This document shows positions 1 through 8,165 of a stretch of DNA of 64,000 nucleotides, piece after piece (position 1 is the first letter of the stretch; each line of letters opens with the position of its first letter). The stretch covers positions 1-64,000 of the forward strand of contig JAQUYF010000003.1 of the NCBI GenBank assembly GCA_028691975.1, read 5' to 3'. The position numbers and the translations under genes are program-made. The stretch comes from Bacteroidales bacterium (GTDB lineage Bacteria; Bacteroidota; Bacteroidia; Bacteroidales; UBA932). The notes beneath the pieces were generated by a model, which was not told the origin of the DNA, made no database searches, and saw only the letters and a list, made by a program, of their open reading frames with translations.

Positions 1-465
1 ACCAAAATTGCGCTCGCAATGAATAAGGCTATCAGAGAGGGGCGTGTAAGTGCCCCAATTGTCCTTGGACGCGACCATCATGATGTTTCAGGGACGGATT
101 CTCCGTACCGTGAGACCTCTAATATATATGACGGTTCTTCTTTTACTGCGGATATGGCTATCCAAAATGTGATAGGTGATTCGTTTAGAGGCGCCACCTG
201 GGTTTCCATTCACAATGGCGGTGGAGTAGGTTGGGGCGAGGTAATTAACGGCGGTTTCGGGATGGTTATAGACGGCTCTGCTCAGGCGGATCAGCGCATT
301 AGGGAGATGTTGCATTGGGATGTAAATAATGGCATTGCAAGACGCAGTTGGGCAAGAAATACTCCTGCTATGTTTGCTATTGCAAGAGAGATGGAGCGTA
401 CTCCCGAATTGAAGGTTACCATGCCTAATATAGCTGATGACAAATTGATAGATGACTGTTTTTAA
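1..465 (+). CDS. hutU: Urocanate hydratase, C-terminal part (5' truncated by window edge)
   Basis: Urocanate hydratase converts urocanate to 4-imidazolone-5-propionate with tightly bound NAD+, the second step of histidine degradation in the cytosol. The frame is open from base 1, so the gene starts outside the window; only about 154 C-terminal residues are present. Visible family motifs are GRDHHDVSG (in the active-site region), SPYRETSNIYDGS, and the near-invariant GATWVSIHNGGGVGWGEVIN followed by a GMVIDGSAQAD stretch. The stop codon overlaps the ATG of the recombinase gene (TAATG), so the two are probably co-transcribed. The rest of the hut pathway would be expected upstream. An ATG at 19 is inside the gene and is not its start. 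Confidence 0.93.
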   Translation, partial: TKIALAMNKAIREGRVSAPIVLGRDHHDVSGTDSPYRETSNIYDGSSFTADMAIQNVIGDSFRGATWVSIHNGGGVGWGEVINGGFGMVIDGSAQADQRIREMLHWDVNNGIARRSWARNTPAMFAIAREMERTPELKVTMPNIADDKLIDDCF

Positions 466-1400
466 TGATATATCTCGACGATTTTCTCTCTTACGTTAAA
501 AATCAGAAACGATATTCTTCCCGTACCTCTATTCTTTACGAGGATTCTGTCATGGAGTTTTATGATTTTATCTTTTCTGGGGCGGAACCTGTTCCCGAAG
601 AGTTGCTTTCTGTCCTGACTCCTGTCAATGTACGTGGTTTCATTGCTCAGGGGTTGGAGAAGGGGCTCTCTCCTCGCACGATGAACCTCAAGCTCTCGGC
701 TTTGAGCAGCTATTGTACCTTTTTAGTGAAGAGGGAGATTATCACTTCCAATCCTGTAAAGAAAGTATTTCGGCCGAAGGAGGGCAAAAAATTGCCTGAG
801 TTCTATACGGAGAGGGCGATTGATAACTATTTTGACTTCTCTTTACAGAAAATAGAGGAGGGTGCACCATTCGGAAAATTAAGGGACAGAATGATAATTC
901 TTATTCTTTATGCGACAGGAATGCGCCGTGCAGAGCTGTGTGGCTTAAAAATTGCTGATTTTGACGGTGGAAGGGAGGTCTTTCGCGTGACGGGAAAAGG
1001 AGACAAATTGAGAGAAATACCTGTTCCTTCTTTGATATGTCAGGAAATTACAGTATATTTGAAGAGAAATAATGAGGAGTTTCCAGACAACGTGCAGAGG
1101 TGGTTTTTCTTGACAGACAAGGGTAATCAGTTGTACCTTGCTTTTGTCAATAATGTGGTAAAGAGAGAGTTGTCGCAGGTAGAAGGGTTTACGGGGAGAA
1201 AGTCGCCACACTTGCTGAGGCACTCGCTGGCGACCCACCTGTTGAACAGAGGTGCGGATTTGAACAGTATTAAGGAGATTTTGGGACACTCTTCAATAGC
1301 GGCGACACAGATTTATACACATAATTCTTTTGAACAGCTGAAAAACACATATTTAACTGCTCATCCAAGAGCGAAAAACGGAGGTAAAAATGGAAATTAA
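465..1400 (+). CDS. xerC: Tyrosine recombinase, XerC/XerD family
   Basis: A 311-residue site-specific tyrosine recombinase, the usual length for XerC/XerD, which resolve chromosome dimers at dif with FtsK. The N-terminal SAM-like core-binding domain covers about residues 1-85. The catalytic domain has the full set: R154 in TGMRRAEL, K178 in TGKGDK, H249 and R252 in PHLLRHSLATHLL, H275 in GHSS and the nucleophile Y284 in TQIYTH. It overlaps hutU by one base (TAATG) and the hibernation factor gene by 11 bases, so the three genes look translationally coupled. Housekeeping Xer is likely because it is full length and sits beside hpf rather than at a mobile-element edge. XerC versus XerD cannot be decided from sequence alone. 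Confidence 0.88.
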   Translation: MIYLDDFLSYVKNQKRYSSRTSILYEDSVMEFYDFIFSGAEPVPEELLSVLTPVNVRGFIAQGLEKGLSPRTMNLKLSALSSYCTFLVKREIITSNPVKKVFRPKEGKKLPEFYTERAIDNYFDFSLQKIEEGAPFGKLRDRMIILILYATGMRRAELCGLKIADFDGGREVFRVTGKGDKLREIPVPSLICQEITVYLKRNNEEFPDNVQRWFFLTDKGNQLYLAFVNNVVKRELSQVEGFTGRKSPHLLRHSLATHLLNRGADLNSIKEILGHSSIAATQIYTHNSFEQLKNTYLTAHPRAKNGGKNGN

Positions 1401-1680
1401 TGTTCAATCAATCAAGTTTAATGCAGACCAGAAGCTGCTCGATTTCATCGACAAGAAAGTGGGAAAGATTACAAAGTACTATGAAGACATTGTAAGAACG
1501 GAGGTTGTCCTCTCTCTGCTTGCCGATCCGAATAACAAAAACGTCAAAGTTCGCGTATTGATCCCGGGAAGCGAACTTGTTGTAGAGAGAAATGCAGATA
1601 CTTTTGAAAATGCTGTTGTAGAATGCGTTAGTGTTCTTAAAGATATGCTGGTGACAGCAAAGGAGAAACGATACAAATAA
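1390..1680 (+). CDS. hpf: Ribosome hibernation-promoting factor (HPF/RaiA family)
   Basis: A 96-residue protein of the short HPF/YfiA class, which binds the decoding region of the 30S subunit and silences ribosomes in stationary phase. It has the beta-alpha-beta-beta-beta-alpha layout: N-terminal MEINVQSIKFNADQKLLDFI, a helix with the conserved KKVGKITKYY pattern, strands EVVLSLL and VKVRVLIPG, and the C-terminal helix that starts near DTFENAVVECV. The length stops at the first domain, so the C-terminal dimerisation domain of long HPF is absent. The gene overlaps the end of the recombinase gene. Confidence 0.88.
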   Translation: MEINVQSIKFNADQKLLDFIDKKVGKITKYYEDIVRTEVVLSLLADPNNKNVKVRVLIPGSELVVERNADTFENAVVECVSVLKDMLVTAKEKRYK

Positions 1681-1689
1681 TAGATTGAT

Positions 1690-2016
1690 ATGGAAATACT
1701 TGACAACAGGAAACGGCCTCTGCCAAATGCCTCGGCGGTGTTTGTGCTTGGGGTACTGTCTCTCGTATTTACCGGCTTTTCCGGTTTGGTAATGGGAATT
1801 ATAGGAGCATCTCTTGCTTCGCGCAGCTGGAAGTCATACAATGAAGATCCGGATGCTTATTATGGCTACGGACAGCTTAATGCGGGGCGCATAATGTCCA
1901 TCATAGGTATTATCAAAAATGTACTTGTGGTTATCGTCCTTATCGTTGTTTGGATTTTCTTTGGAGCTACATTAGTTGGGCTTATTACCGGCGATGCGGC
2001 AGGTTTGTGCTTTTAG
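1690..2016 (+). CDS. Small two-helix membrane protein, DUF4190-like
   Basis: A 108-residue inner-membrane protein of unknown function. Two hydrophobic segments are visible, about residues 15-45 (rich in Gly, with VLGVLSLVFTGFSGLVMGI) and 68-103. The polar segment between them contains YNEDPDAYYGYGQLNAGR, which matches the pattern of Bacteroidota small membrane proteins with DUF4190-like folds. It lies 9 bases after hpf on the same strand and its stop overlaps the convergent lplA stop by four bases. No catalytic residues can be recognised, so the name rests on topology alone. Confidence 0.6.
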   Translation: MEILDNRKRPLPNASAVFVLGVLSLVFTGFSGLVMGIIGASLASRSWKSYNEDPDAYYGYGQLNAGRIMSIIGIIKNVLVVIVLIVVWIFFGATLVGLITGDAAGLCF

Positions 2017-2990
2017 AAGAGCAGATCAACCATTTCTTCAAGACTGATTCCATTGAAATAATCATCGATTGCCAAAGATTTGAGGCGGTCGGTGATTTTT
2101 TCTACAGTATGTGGAGTGCCTGTCAGAGCTTCGCAAAACTCTTCGGTCGGGGCTTTAAAGAAGTAGTCTCCCTTTATCTCTATTTTTGCTATCACCCCTC
2201 TTTTTACATTCATGTAAATCTCGAGCAGTCCGGAGGGCAGTTTGACCACTTTCGTGAAATCGTATTTCGGCGATGAGCCGAAATTCCAGCTATCCTGCCT
2301 GTATCGACTCTGTGCAAGGTCGTTAATCGCACTTATATCCTGTTCACTGTAACGGTATTGCTCCATCTCACTGCCGATATACTCTTTCAGAAAAAGTATA
2401 AATTCCCCGATATCCATATTTTTTGCCAGATGCTCCGAAATATTGGTTACCCTGCTTCGGTTGGATTTGACAGCCTTACCTTTAAACTTTTCAGGCCTGT
2501 TCAGCAGGGCACCGGACAGGTCGTTCATAGATGAGGAAAATAGCAGCGTGCCATGCTGCAAAATTCTATTTTTGTGAATACAAATTGCATTTCCGGAAAA
2601 TTTCCTGCTATCTATTAAAAGGTCATTTCTGCCTTCCAAATATGCTTTTACACCTATTGAGTTGAGGGCAGCAAGTATAGGTGCCGTAAACCTTTTAAAC
2701 ATATTTCCGGTATCTTCACCCTCGATTTTCGTGTCGATAAAAGTAAAATTGATGTTGCCAAGATCGTGAAACACAGCACCCCCGCCGGAGAGTCTTCTCA
2801 CTACGGGAATGTGCTTGCTATGGATGAAGTCGAGATTGATTTCCGCAAGGGTATTCTGGTTTTTGCCTACAATGACTGCTTTGTCATTGCGCCAGAGACG
2901 AAAAACGGGCTGCGAAAAAGAGGTGAGAAGATACTCTTCGGCAGCAAGGTTCCAATATGGATCAGTTGTATTATCTATGATGCAGAGCAT
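2013..2990 (-). CDS. lplA: Lipoate-protein ligase A
   Basis: LplA activates free lipoate with ATP and attaches it to lysines of the E2 and GcvH proteins. The frame shows the biotin/lipoyl ligase fold: the NLAAEEYLL helix, RLWRNDKAVIVGKNQN, the signature RRLSGGGAVFHDLGNINF and the lipoyl-AMP loop KFSGNA. The C-terminal half (about residues 240-325) fits the small accessory domain of full-length LplA. The chosen ATG gives MLCIIDN; an ATG eight codons upstream adds a Cys-rich tail that the family lacks. The start lies inside the end of the PAP2 gene, so the gene is the last of a minus-strand operon hpt-adk-obg-PAP2-lplA. Confidence 0.9.
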   Translation of the reverse strand: MLCIIDNTTDPYWNLAAEEYLLTSFSQPVFRLWRNDKAVIVGKNQNTLAEINLDFIHSKHIPVVRRLSGGGAVFHDLGNINFTFIDTKIEGEDTGNMFKRFTAPILAALNSIGVKAYLEGRNDLLIDSRKFSGNAICIHKNRILQHGTLLFSSSMNDLSGALLNRPEKFKGKAVKSNRSRVTNISEHLAKNMDIGEFILFLKEYIGSEMEQYRYSEQDISAINDLAQSRYRQDSWNFGSSPKYDFTKVVKLPSGLLEIYMNVKRGVIAKIEIKGDYFFKAPTEEFCEALTGTPHTVEKITDRLKSLAIDDYFNGISLEEMVDLLF

Positions 2991-3549
2991 ACTTCTTTTG
3001 CAGCAATTTAACAAAGTAACGGAATAGCAGAGACATAACTAACCCAATTAACAGCCCCAGAAGTATCCCGCCGATAATGTCTGCCGGAAAATGTTTGCCT
3101 ACGTAAATTCTGCTGTATGAGACTAAAGTTGCCCAGGCGAAGATGCTGTAAGAAAAAGCCGGTTTTCCCACAAAAATAGAGGTCAGAAGTGCAAAGCAGA
3201 ATGTGTTGGCGGCGTGACCCGATACGAAACCGTAAAGGCTTCCCCTCTTCTCTATGACATGTGCCAGTGTGCCGATCACAGGGTCCTCACACGGCCTTAG
3301 TCGCCCAATCGAGTTCTTGATCAGGACTGAGATCTGGTCGCTTAGCGCAAAGGCTATGATGACTGTAATCAGCATTATAAGCCCCACTTTCCATTTTTTC
3401 TTTATAAATATCCACACAAAAATGGCGATGTAGAGCGGTGCCCACACCCATATCTTTGATAAAAATATCATGACAGGGTCGCAGAATACCGAGTGCAGCC
3501 CATTCAGTATAAGAAACAACTCTCTATCGAAATTAATAAACCACTCCAT
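2971..3549 (-). CDS. PAP2-family membrane phosphatase
   Basis: A 192-residue integral membrane phosphatase of the PAP2 superfamily (lipid phosphate or undecaprenyl-diphosphate phosphatase type). All three catalytic motifs are present: KNSIGRLRP (K-x6-RP), FVSGHAANT (SGH) and SRIYVGKHFPADIIGG (SR-x5-H-x3-D). About five hydrophobic helices separate them, placing the active site on the outer face of the inner membrane. A role in recycling undecaprenyl pyrophosphate or in lipid A dephosphorylation is possible, but the substrate cannot be read from the sequence. It directly abuts the obg stop (0-base gap) and overlaps lplA. Confidence 0.87.
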   Translation of the reverse strand: MEWFINFDRELFLILNGLHSVFCDPVMIFLSKIWVWAPLYIAIFVWIFIKKKWKVGLIMLITVIIAFALSDQISVLIKNSIGRLRPCEDPVIGTLAHVIEKRGSLYGFVSGHAANTFCFALLTSIFVGKPAFSYSIFAWATLVSYSRIYVGKHFPADIIGGILLGLLIGLVMSLLFRYFVKLLQKKYALHHR

Positions 3550-4554
3550 TTACTGCTCGCTGTTTAGTGTTTTCCACAAGAGATCTTTCAAGTCGGATAT
3601 GCCTTCACCTGTAAGCGAACTGATAAATATGGTAGGAATCTTGCGTGGCAGGTGCTTGCGTATTTCCTTTTTTAACTCTTCATCCAGCATATCTGACTTT
3701 GTGACAGATAGAACACGTTGTTTGTCAAGAAGTTCCGGATTATATTGCTTTAATTCGTTGAGTAAAATCCGGTATTCTTCCGTGATGTCTTTGCTGTCAG
3801 CCGGCACCATAAACAGGAGCATGGAGTTTCTCTCAATGTGGCGTAAAAATCTGAGACCTATGCCTTTACCTTCATGAGCGCCTTCTATAATCCCCGGAAT
3901 ATCGGCAATCACAAAAGACTTGTCATCATAGTAATTGACAATTCCCAAGTTAGGCTCAAGAGTGGTAAATGCGTAATCGGCTATTTTAGGCTTGGCAGAA
4001 GAGATAACTGAAAGCAGCGTTGACTTACCGGCATTTGGAAAGCCGACAAGCCCCACATCTGCAAGTACCTTCAACTCCAGTACAAACCATCCTTCAACTC
4101 CCGGCTCGCCCGGTTGGGCAAAACGTGGCGTCTGAAGAGTTGGGCTTTTGAAGTTGTCATTGCCAAGACCTCCACGGCCTCCTTTTGCCAAAATTCTTTC
4201 CTCTCCGTCCTCTATAATTTCAAATAATACTTCACCTGTCTCACCGTCCTTTGCTACGGTGCCGAGTGGAACATCAAGTATTACATCTTTTCCGATGGCG
4301 CCGCTTTTAAGTTGTCCGCTTCCGTCCCGACCATCTTCGGCCGTGATGTGCTTCCGGTATTTCAAGTGGATCAGAGTCCAGAATTGGTGACTGCCTCTTA
4401 AAATTATATGTCCTCCGCGACCGCCGTCTCCACCGTCAGGCCCCCCTTTAGGAATATACTTCTCCCTGCGAAGGTGTGTGGAGCCTTTGCCTCCATTTCC
4501 CGACTTGCAGAAAATACGAACATAGTCTATGAAGTTTGAGTTGCCGCTTCTCAT
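3550..4554 (-). CDS. obg: GTPase Obg/CgtA
   Basis: Essential ribosome-associated GTPase involved in 50S assembly and stress control. The N-terminal glycine-rich Obg fold (about residues 5-160) is clear from [18 protein letters not shown] and KGGRGGLGN. The G domain carries G1 GFPNAGKST, switch I ending in the TTLEPNLG signature, G3 DIPG, G4 TKSD and the G5-like SSLTGEG. At 334 residues it lacks the variable C-terminal domain seen in many Obg proteins, as in other Bacteroidota. It sits between adk and the PAP2 gene with a 9-base gap to adk. Confidence 0.95.
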   Translation of the reverse strand: MRSGNSNFIDYVRIFCKSGNGGKGSTHLRREKYIPKGGPDGGDGGRGGHIILRGSHQFWTLIHLKYRKHITAEDGRDGSGQLKSGAIGKDVILDVPLGTVAKDGETGEVLFEIIEDGEERILAKGGRGGLGNDNFKSPTLQTPRFAQPGEPGVEGWFVLELKVLADVGLVGFPNAGKSTLLSVISSAKPKIADYAFTTLEPNLGIVNYYDDKSFVIADIPGIIEGAHEGKGIGLRFLRHIERNSMLLFMVPADSKDITEEYRILLNELKQYNPELLDKQRVLSVTKSDMLDEELKKEIRKHLPRKIPTIFISSLTGEGISDLKDLLWKTLNSEQ

Positions 4555-4563
4555 CTTAACTGA

Positions 4564-5136
4564 TTACAGGTTGTCGATCAAGGCGCAGACTTCTTTGAAG
4601 ATATCTTCAATTGTGCCGGCACCGTCGATTTCATGGTATTTGTTTTGCTTTTTATAGTAGCCGATAATAGGCTCCGTTTTTTTGTGGTAAGTGGCAATTC
4701 TGTTGGTGATTACTTCATCCTGCATATCGTCACGGCGGTTTTCGAGCATTGCGCGATGTTTAATCCTCTCCTTGACCAGGTCGTCATCTACGATTATGGA
4801 AATGACGGAATCAACCTTTTTACCAAGCTTTGTGAGCATATCGTCAAGTATCTCGGCTTGAGCGGTAGTACGGGGGAACCCGTCGAAAATAAAGCCGGTA
4901 ACATCAGGATGATTGGCTATTTCACTCTTAATCATGGCGACAACCATCTCATCCGGAACAAGATTTCCGGCCTCAATAAGCTCTTTTGCCTTCTTCCCAA
5001 GCTCAGTTTGCTTTGCAATCTCTCCACGAAGCAAATCGCCTGTAGATACATGACGGAGGTTATACTTGTCAACCATCAACTTGGCTTGAGTCCCTTTTCC
5101 TGCCCCCGGAGGGCCAAAAATAATAAAATGTTTCAT
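4564..5136 (-). CDS. adk: Adenylate kinase
   Basis: Converts ATP and AMP to two ADP in the cytosol. The 190-residue chain is the short form: P-loop GPPGAGKGTQ (from residue 8), the AMP-binding STGDLLRGEI segment, DGFPRTTAQAE and the LID region around NRRDDMQDEV. The LID is short and lacks the four-cysteine zinc site of longer forms. The gene follows hpt with a single intergenic base and precedes obg, a purine-nucleotide and GTPase operon arrangement common in Bacteroidales. Confidence 0.96.
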   Translation of the reverse strand: MKHFIIFGPPGAGKGTQAKLMVDKYNLRHVSTGDLLRGEIAKQTELGKKAKELIEAGNLVPDEMVVAMIKSEIANHPDVTGFIFDGFPRTTAQAEILDDMLTKLGKKVDSVISIIVDDDLVKERIKHRAMLENRRDDMQDEVITNRIATYHKKTEPIIGYYKKQNKYHEIDGAGTIEDIFKEVCALIDNL

Positions 5137-5137
5137 A

Positions 5138-5677
5138 CTACTCTAATACGTATATATCTTTAAAGTTACGGCCCAACTGGTCGTAATCCAACCCGTATCC
5201 CACAATAAATCTGTTATCTATCTCCATGGCAACATAGTCGAGTTTGACATTTTGCCTGTAAACAGAGGGTTTAAGCAGCATCGTGCAAACTTTGACCTCT
5301 CCGGCTCCTGCTTCAATAAGAAGTTTCTGCAAGTCAACTATGGTGTGTCCGGTATCCACAATATCTTCAATGATAATCACGCATCTGCCGGTAATATCCG
5401 TGCTAAGCCCCATAATCTGCTTTGTTACTCCCGTGGATTGGGTGCCCTGGTACGATGATAGACGGATACTCGTAAGTTCACAAAGAAAATCAAGTCGCTG
5501 CATCAGCTCTCCGGTAAACATGATTGATCCGTTTAACACACAGAGCAGTAGCGGAATATCTTCGCGATTCTTAAAATCATTGTTAATCTTGACAGCTACA
5601 GCATCAATTGCTGCATTGATCTTTTCATTGGAAATGAACGGGACAAAATACTTGTCGTGCAGTTTTATTCGATTCAT
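5138..5677 (-). CDS. hpt: Hypoxanthine phosphoribosyltransferase
   Basis: Purine salvage enzyme joining hypoxanthine or guanine to PRPP. The PRPP loop VIIIEDIVDTGHT is present, as are LLCVLNGSIMFTGEL early in the chain and the C-terminal base-contacting VGYGLDYDQLGRN. The start is set at the ATG at 5677: an upstream ATG at 5701 would lie inside the -7 promoter box (5699-5706), so it cannot be transcribed from that promoter. This gives a 179-residue protein of normal family length. First gene of the minus-strand operon; divergent from purE. Confidence 0.95.
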   Translation of the reverse strand: MNRIKLHDKYFVPFISNEKINAAIDAVAVKINNDFKNREDIPLLLCVLNGSIMFTGELMQRLDFLCELTSIRLSSYQGTQSTGVTKQIMGLSTDITGRCVIIIEDIVDTGHTIVDLQKLLIEAGAGEVKVCTMLLKPSVYRQNVKLDYVAMEIDNRFIVGYGLDYDQLGRNFKDIYVLE

Positions 5678-5688
5678 AGAAGATATTT

Positions 5689-5719
5689 TTTGAAGTGGCA
5701 AATTTAATCATTATTTTTG
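5689..5719 (+). promoter_or_regulatory. Promoter of purE
   Basis: A -33 TTTG at 5689-5692 and a -7 TATTTTTG at 5712-5719 are separated by 19 bases, the normal Bacteroidota spacing. Transcription would begin near 5726, 23 bases before the purE ATG. Confidence 0.7.
5699..5706 (-). promoter_or_regulatory. -7 promoter box of the hpt operon
   Basis: Minus strand reads TAAATTTG followed by C, an exact match to the Bacteroidota TAnnTTTGY element. It predicts transcription starting near 5692 and a leader of about 15 bases before the hpt ATG. No convincing -33 TTTG is present. The box lies within the spacer of the divergent purE promoter. Confidence 0.72.
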
Positions 5720-5748
5720 GGTATCATAATTTTATTATTTAAAGACGT

Positions 5749-6261
5749 ATGACTCCAACAGTAAGCATAATAATGGGAAGTACATCGGATATGCCGGTGA
5801 TGTCTCAGGCTGCGGAATTTCTTAATATGATGGAAGTTCCTTTTGAAATAAACGCGCTTTCTGCGCACAGAGTACCTGAGAGGGTGATGGAGTTTGCAAA
5901 GAGTGCTGCCGGTCGCGGTATCAAGGTTATAATTGCAGGCGCAGGAGGAGCTGCTCATCTCCCAGGGGTGATTGCTGCTTACACACCTGTTCCGGTAATA
6001 GGCGTTCCAATCAAGTCAAGTAACTCTATCGACGGATGGGATTCGATATTGTCGATTTTGCAGATGCCGTCAGGTATTCCGGTTGCAACGATGGCATTGG
6101 ATGGTGCTAAGAATGCCGCTATTTTCGCTGTTGAGATTTTGGCCTTGGCCGACAATGGGTTGATGGATAAAATGGTTGATTTTAAGGCCGAACTGGCCAA
6201 AAAGATAGATAAGGCCAACAAGGATTTGAAAGAGATCAAGTATGAATTTAAAACCAATTAA
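5749..6261 (+). CDS. purE: N5-carboxyaminoimidazole ribonucleotide mutase
   Basis: Class I PurE converts N5-CAIR to CAIR in purine biosynthesis. The 170-residue chain shows the N-terminal VSIIMGSTSDMPVM loop that binds the phosphoribosyl group, the SAHRVPERV motif with the catalytic histidine, and GAGGAAHLPGVIAAYTP followed by PVIGVP. The gene has its own promoter and is divergent from the hpt salvage operon, so de novo synthesis and salvage of purines face each other across 71 bases. Confidence 0.95.
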   Translation: MTPTVSIIMGSTSDMPVMSQAAEFLNMMEVPFEINALSAHRVPERVMEFAKSAAGRGIKVIIAGAGGAAHLPGVIAAYTPVPVIGVPIKSSNSIDGWDSILSILQMPSGIPVATMALDGAKNAAIFAVEILALADNGLMDKMVDFKAELAKKIDKANKDLKEIKYEFKTN

Positions 6262-6287
6262 ATAACATATTTTAAACAATTTACATT

Positions 6288-8165
6288 ATGGAGAGGCGAG
6301 AGATTGTGGGGCATGGAAGTCCTGAGATTGCTATTGCCGTAGCAATCTTTTTTTTATCATTTTTTATAAATGAAAGTTACGCTCAGACACTGTCTGAGAG
6401 CATGGTTTCAATTATTGAACAGTTGGCGGAGAGTGGAAATGAGGCTTCAGTAGAGGAGTTGATGACATATTATGAGTCCCTTCTGATACATCCTCTGGAA
6501 ATAAATTTCGCATCGCGCAGAGATTTGGAGCGCATGGGTATACTTTCTCTCTTTCAGATGGAGAGTATCATCGAATATCGTAAGGAGTATGGGGAGATTC
6601 TTTCAGCAAGCGAGCTCTCTCTTGTAAACGGGATGAACGAGATTTTGGTGGAGCAACTCAAACCATTCCTGTCATTTTCATCAAAAAATGCGATTGGGGC
6701 TCCCGTCAGCAGTCGTGGGGCTTCAAATGCGATCTTGTCTCGAGCCAGGAAGAAGTGGAAAGAAGAGGGAATCCAGCTTGCCTCCAAATACAAGTTTACC
6801 TTTTCGGATTGCTTTGCGGCCGGCATAACTCTCGAAAGCGATGCCGGTGAGAAGCTCTCTAAATGTTACCATCCGGATTTTACCTCATTTTTCGCAGAAT
6901 ACAAGGGAAACAAGGTACTGAAGAGTGTGGTGGTAGGTGACTATGTGGCGCGATTCGGGCAAGGACTGGTAATGTGGAAAGCCTTTCCCATGTCGCTGTT
7001 CGGCTTGCCCTCTGCCGTTGCCAAGCGTGAGAGCGGTATAACCCCTTATACATCTACCTCTGAGGACAATTACTTGCGCGGGGCAGGAGTTGCACTGTCC
7101 TTCAGGGAGATGGAAATATCCCTTTTTGCTTCCGCAAACGCCGTAGATGCCAGGGTAGTAGGGGATACTGCATATACTTCCATCGTGACGGGAGGTCATC
7201 ATGTTACCGAAGCTGAAATAGCCAAACGCAGGACGATGCACGAGTATGTGGTCGGAACTAATATCTCGTATCGTACGGGAAGGTGGAAAATGGGGCTGAC
7301 GGCAGTAGGATATACCTATGATAAAGAGAATGCACGGCGTGTGCAGGATTACAACAGATATACAATGTATGACGGATGGTGGGGGAACGTAGGGTTGGAT
7401 GTGTACGGCAATTACCGTAGCTTCAGGTTTTTTGCCGAGGCAGCAATGGACATGACTCCCTCATTTGCCGCAATAGCGGGGACAATATGGAGCCCTGTCT
7501 ATGAATTGGAAATGAGTCTGTTGGCACGCGGCTATTCGAAAGGGTACATTGCTACACACTTCGGGGCGTATTCGACATCTTCAGCCTCTTCCAATCAGTA
7601 TGGCGGCCTGTTCAGTCTGCGATACTCTCCATTCAGGCAGTGGACTATTCTCGCCAATGCTGATTACACCTATTATCCGTGGAAAAGGTACGGCATAGAT
7701 GATGCTTCCTTTCTGTTCAAGGCGCGTCTGGCCTTGCAGAAAGATTTTAAGGGTGGCTCTTCTATTTTGCTGCAAGGTAACTGCAACTATACCGTTAACG
7801 GTCCTCCCATCTTCAGAGGCAGATTGAATGTTCGTGTAGCACTCTCAAAGAGGTGGCTTCTTGATTCGAGGGTAGAGTATAAAACTCGAGGCTTTGCGAT
7901 CTTTCAGGAGGTTACTTATAAGGCTGCCGGCGGCAAAATAGAGTGTGCGGCGCGAGTGACTTATTACAACACGGAAGATTGGGATTCAAGAGTTTATCTC
8001 TATGAAAAAGGGATGCCTCAGAGCTTTTCGGTTGAGACATATTACGGCAAAGGCTTCGGTATCTATGGTATGGTACGTTATTCCCCTCTCAAAAATCTCG
8101 ATTTATATCTCAAGTGTTCTCAATATTATTCGGCTTTCTTGATACGGATAGTCATACCGGGATAG
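6288..8165 (+). CDS. Helix-hairpin-helix outer-membrane beta-barrel protein
   Basis: A 625-residue exported protein of a Bacteroidota-specific family. An N-terminal hydrophobic segment ending in NESYAQ (about residues 14-32) is a signal peptide. Residues 60-130 form a ComEA-like helix-hairpin-helix region with paired motifs such as NFASRRDLERMGIL and SASELSLVNGMNEI. The rest is rich in alternating aromatic strands (for example WKMGLTAVGYTYDKE) typical of an outer-membrane barrel. The function is unknown; DNA binding by the HhH part is possible but unproven for this family. Its last 40 bases overlap the convergent transglycosylase gene, so the barrel's C-terminal strand is encoded opposite the last LysM domain. 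Confidence 0.75.
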   Translation: MERREIVGHGSPEIAIAVAIFFLSFFINESYAQTLSESMVSIIEQLAESGNEASVEELMTYYESLLIHPLEINFASRRDLERMGILSLFQMESIIEYRKEYGEILSASELSLVNGMNEILVEQLKPFLSFSSKNAIGAPVSSRGASNAILSRARKKWKEEGIQLASKYKFTFSDCFAAGITLESDAGEKLSKCYHPDFTSFFAEYKGNKVLKSVVVGDYVARFGQGLVMWKAFPMSLFGLPSAVAKRESGITPYTSTSEDNYLRGAGVALSFREMEISLFASANAVDARVVGDTAYTSIVTGGHHVTEAEIAKRRTMHEYVVGTNISYRTGRWKMGLTAVGYTYDKENARRVQDYNRYTMYDGWWGNVGLDVYGNYRSFRFFAEAAMDMTPSFAAIAGTIWSPVYELEMSLLARGYSKGYIATHFGAYSTSSASSNQYGGLFSLRYSPFRQWTILANADYTYYPWKRYGIDDASFLFKARLALQKDFKGGSSILLQGNCNYTVNGPPIFRGRLNVRVALSKRWLLDSRVEYKTRGFAIFQEVTYKAAGGKIECAARVTYYNTEDWDSRVYLYEKGMPQSFSVETYYGKGFGIYGMVRYSPLKNLDLYLKCSQYYSAFLIRIVIPG

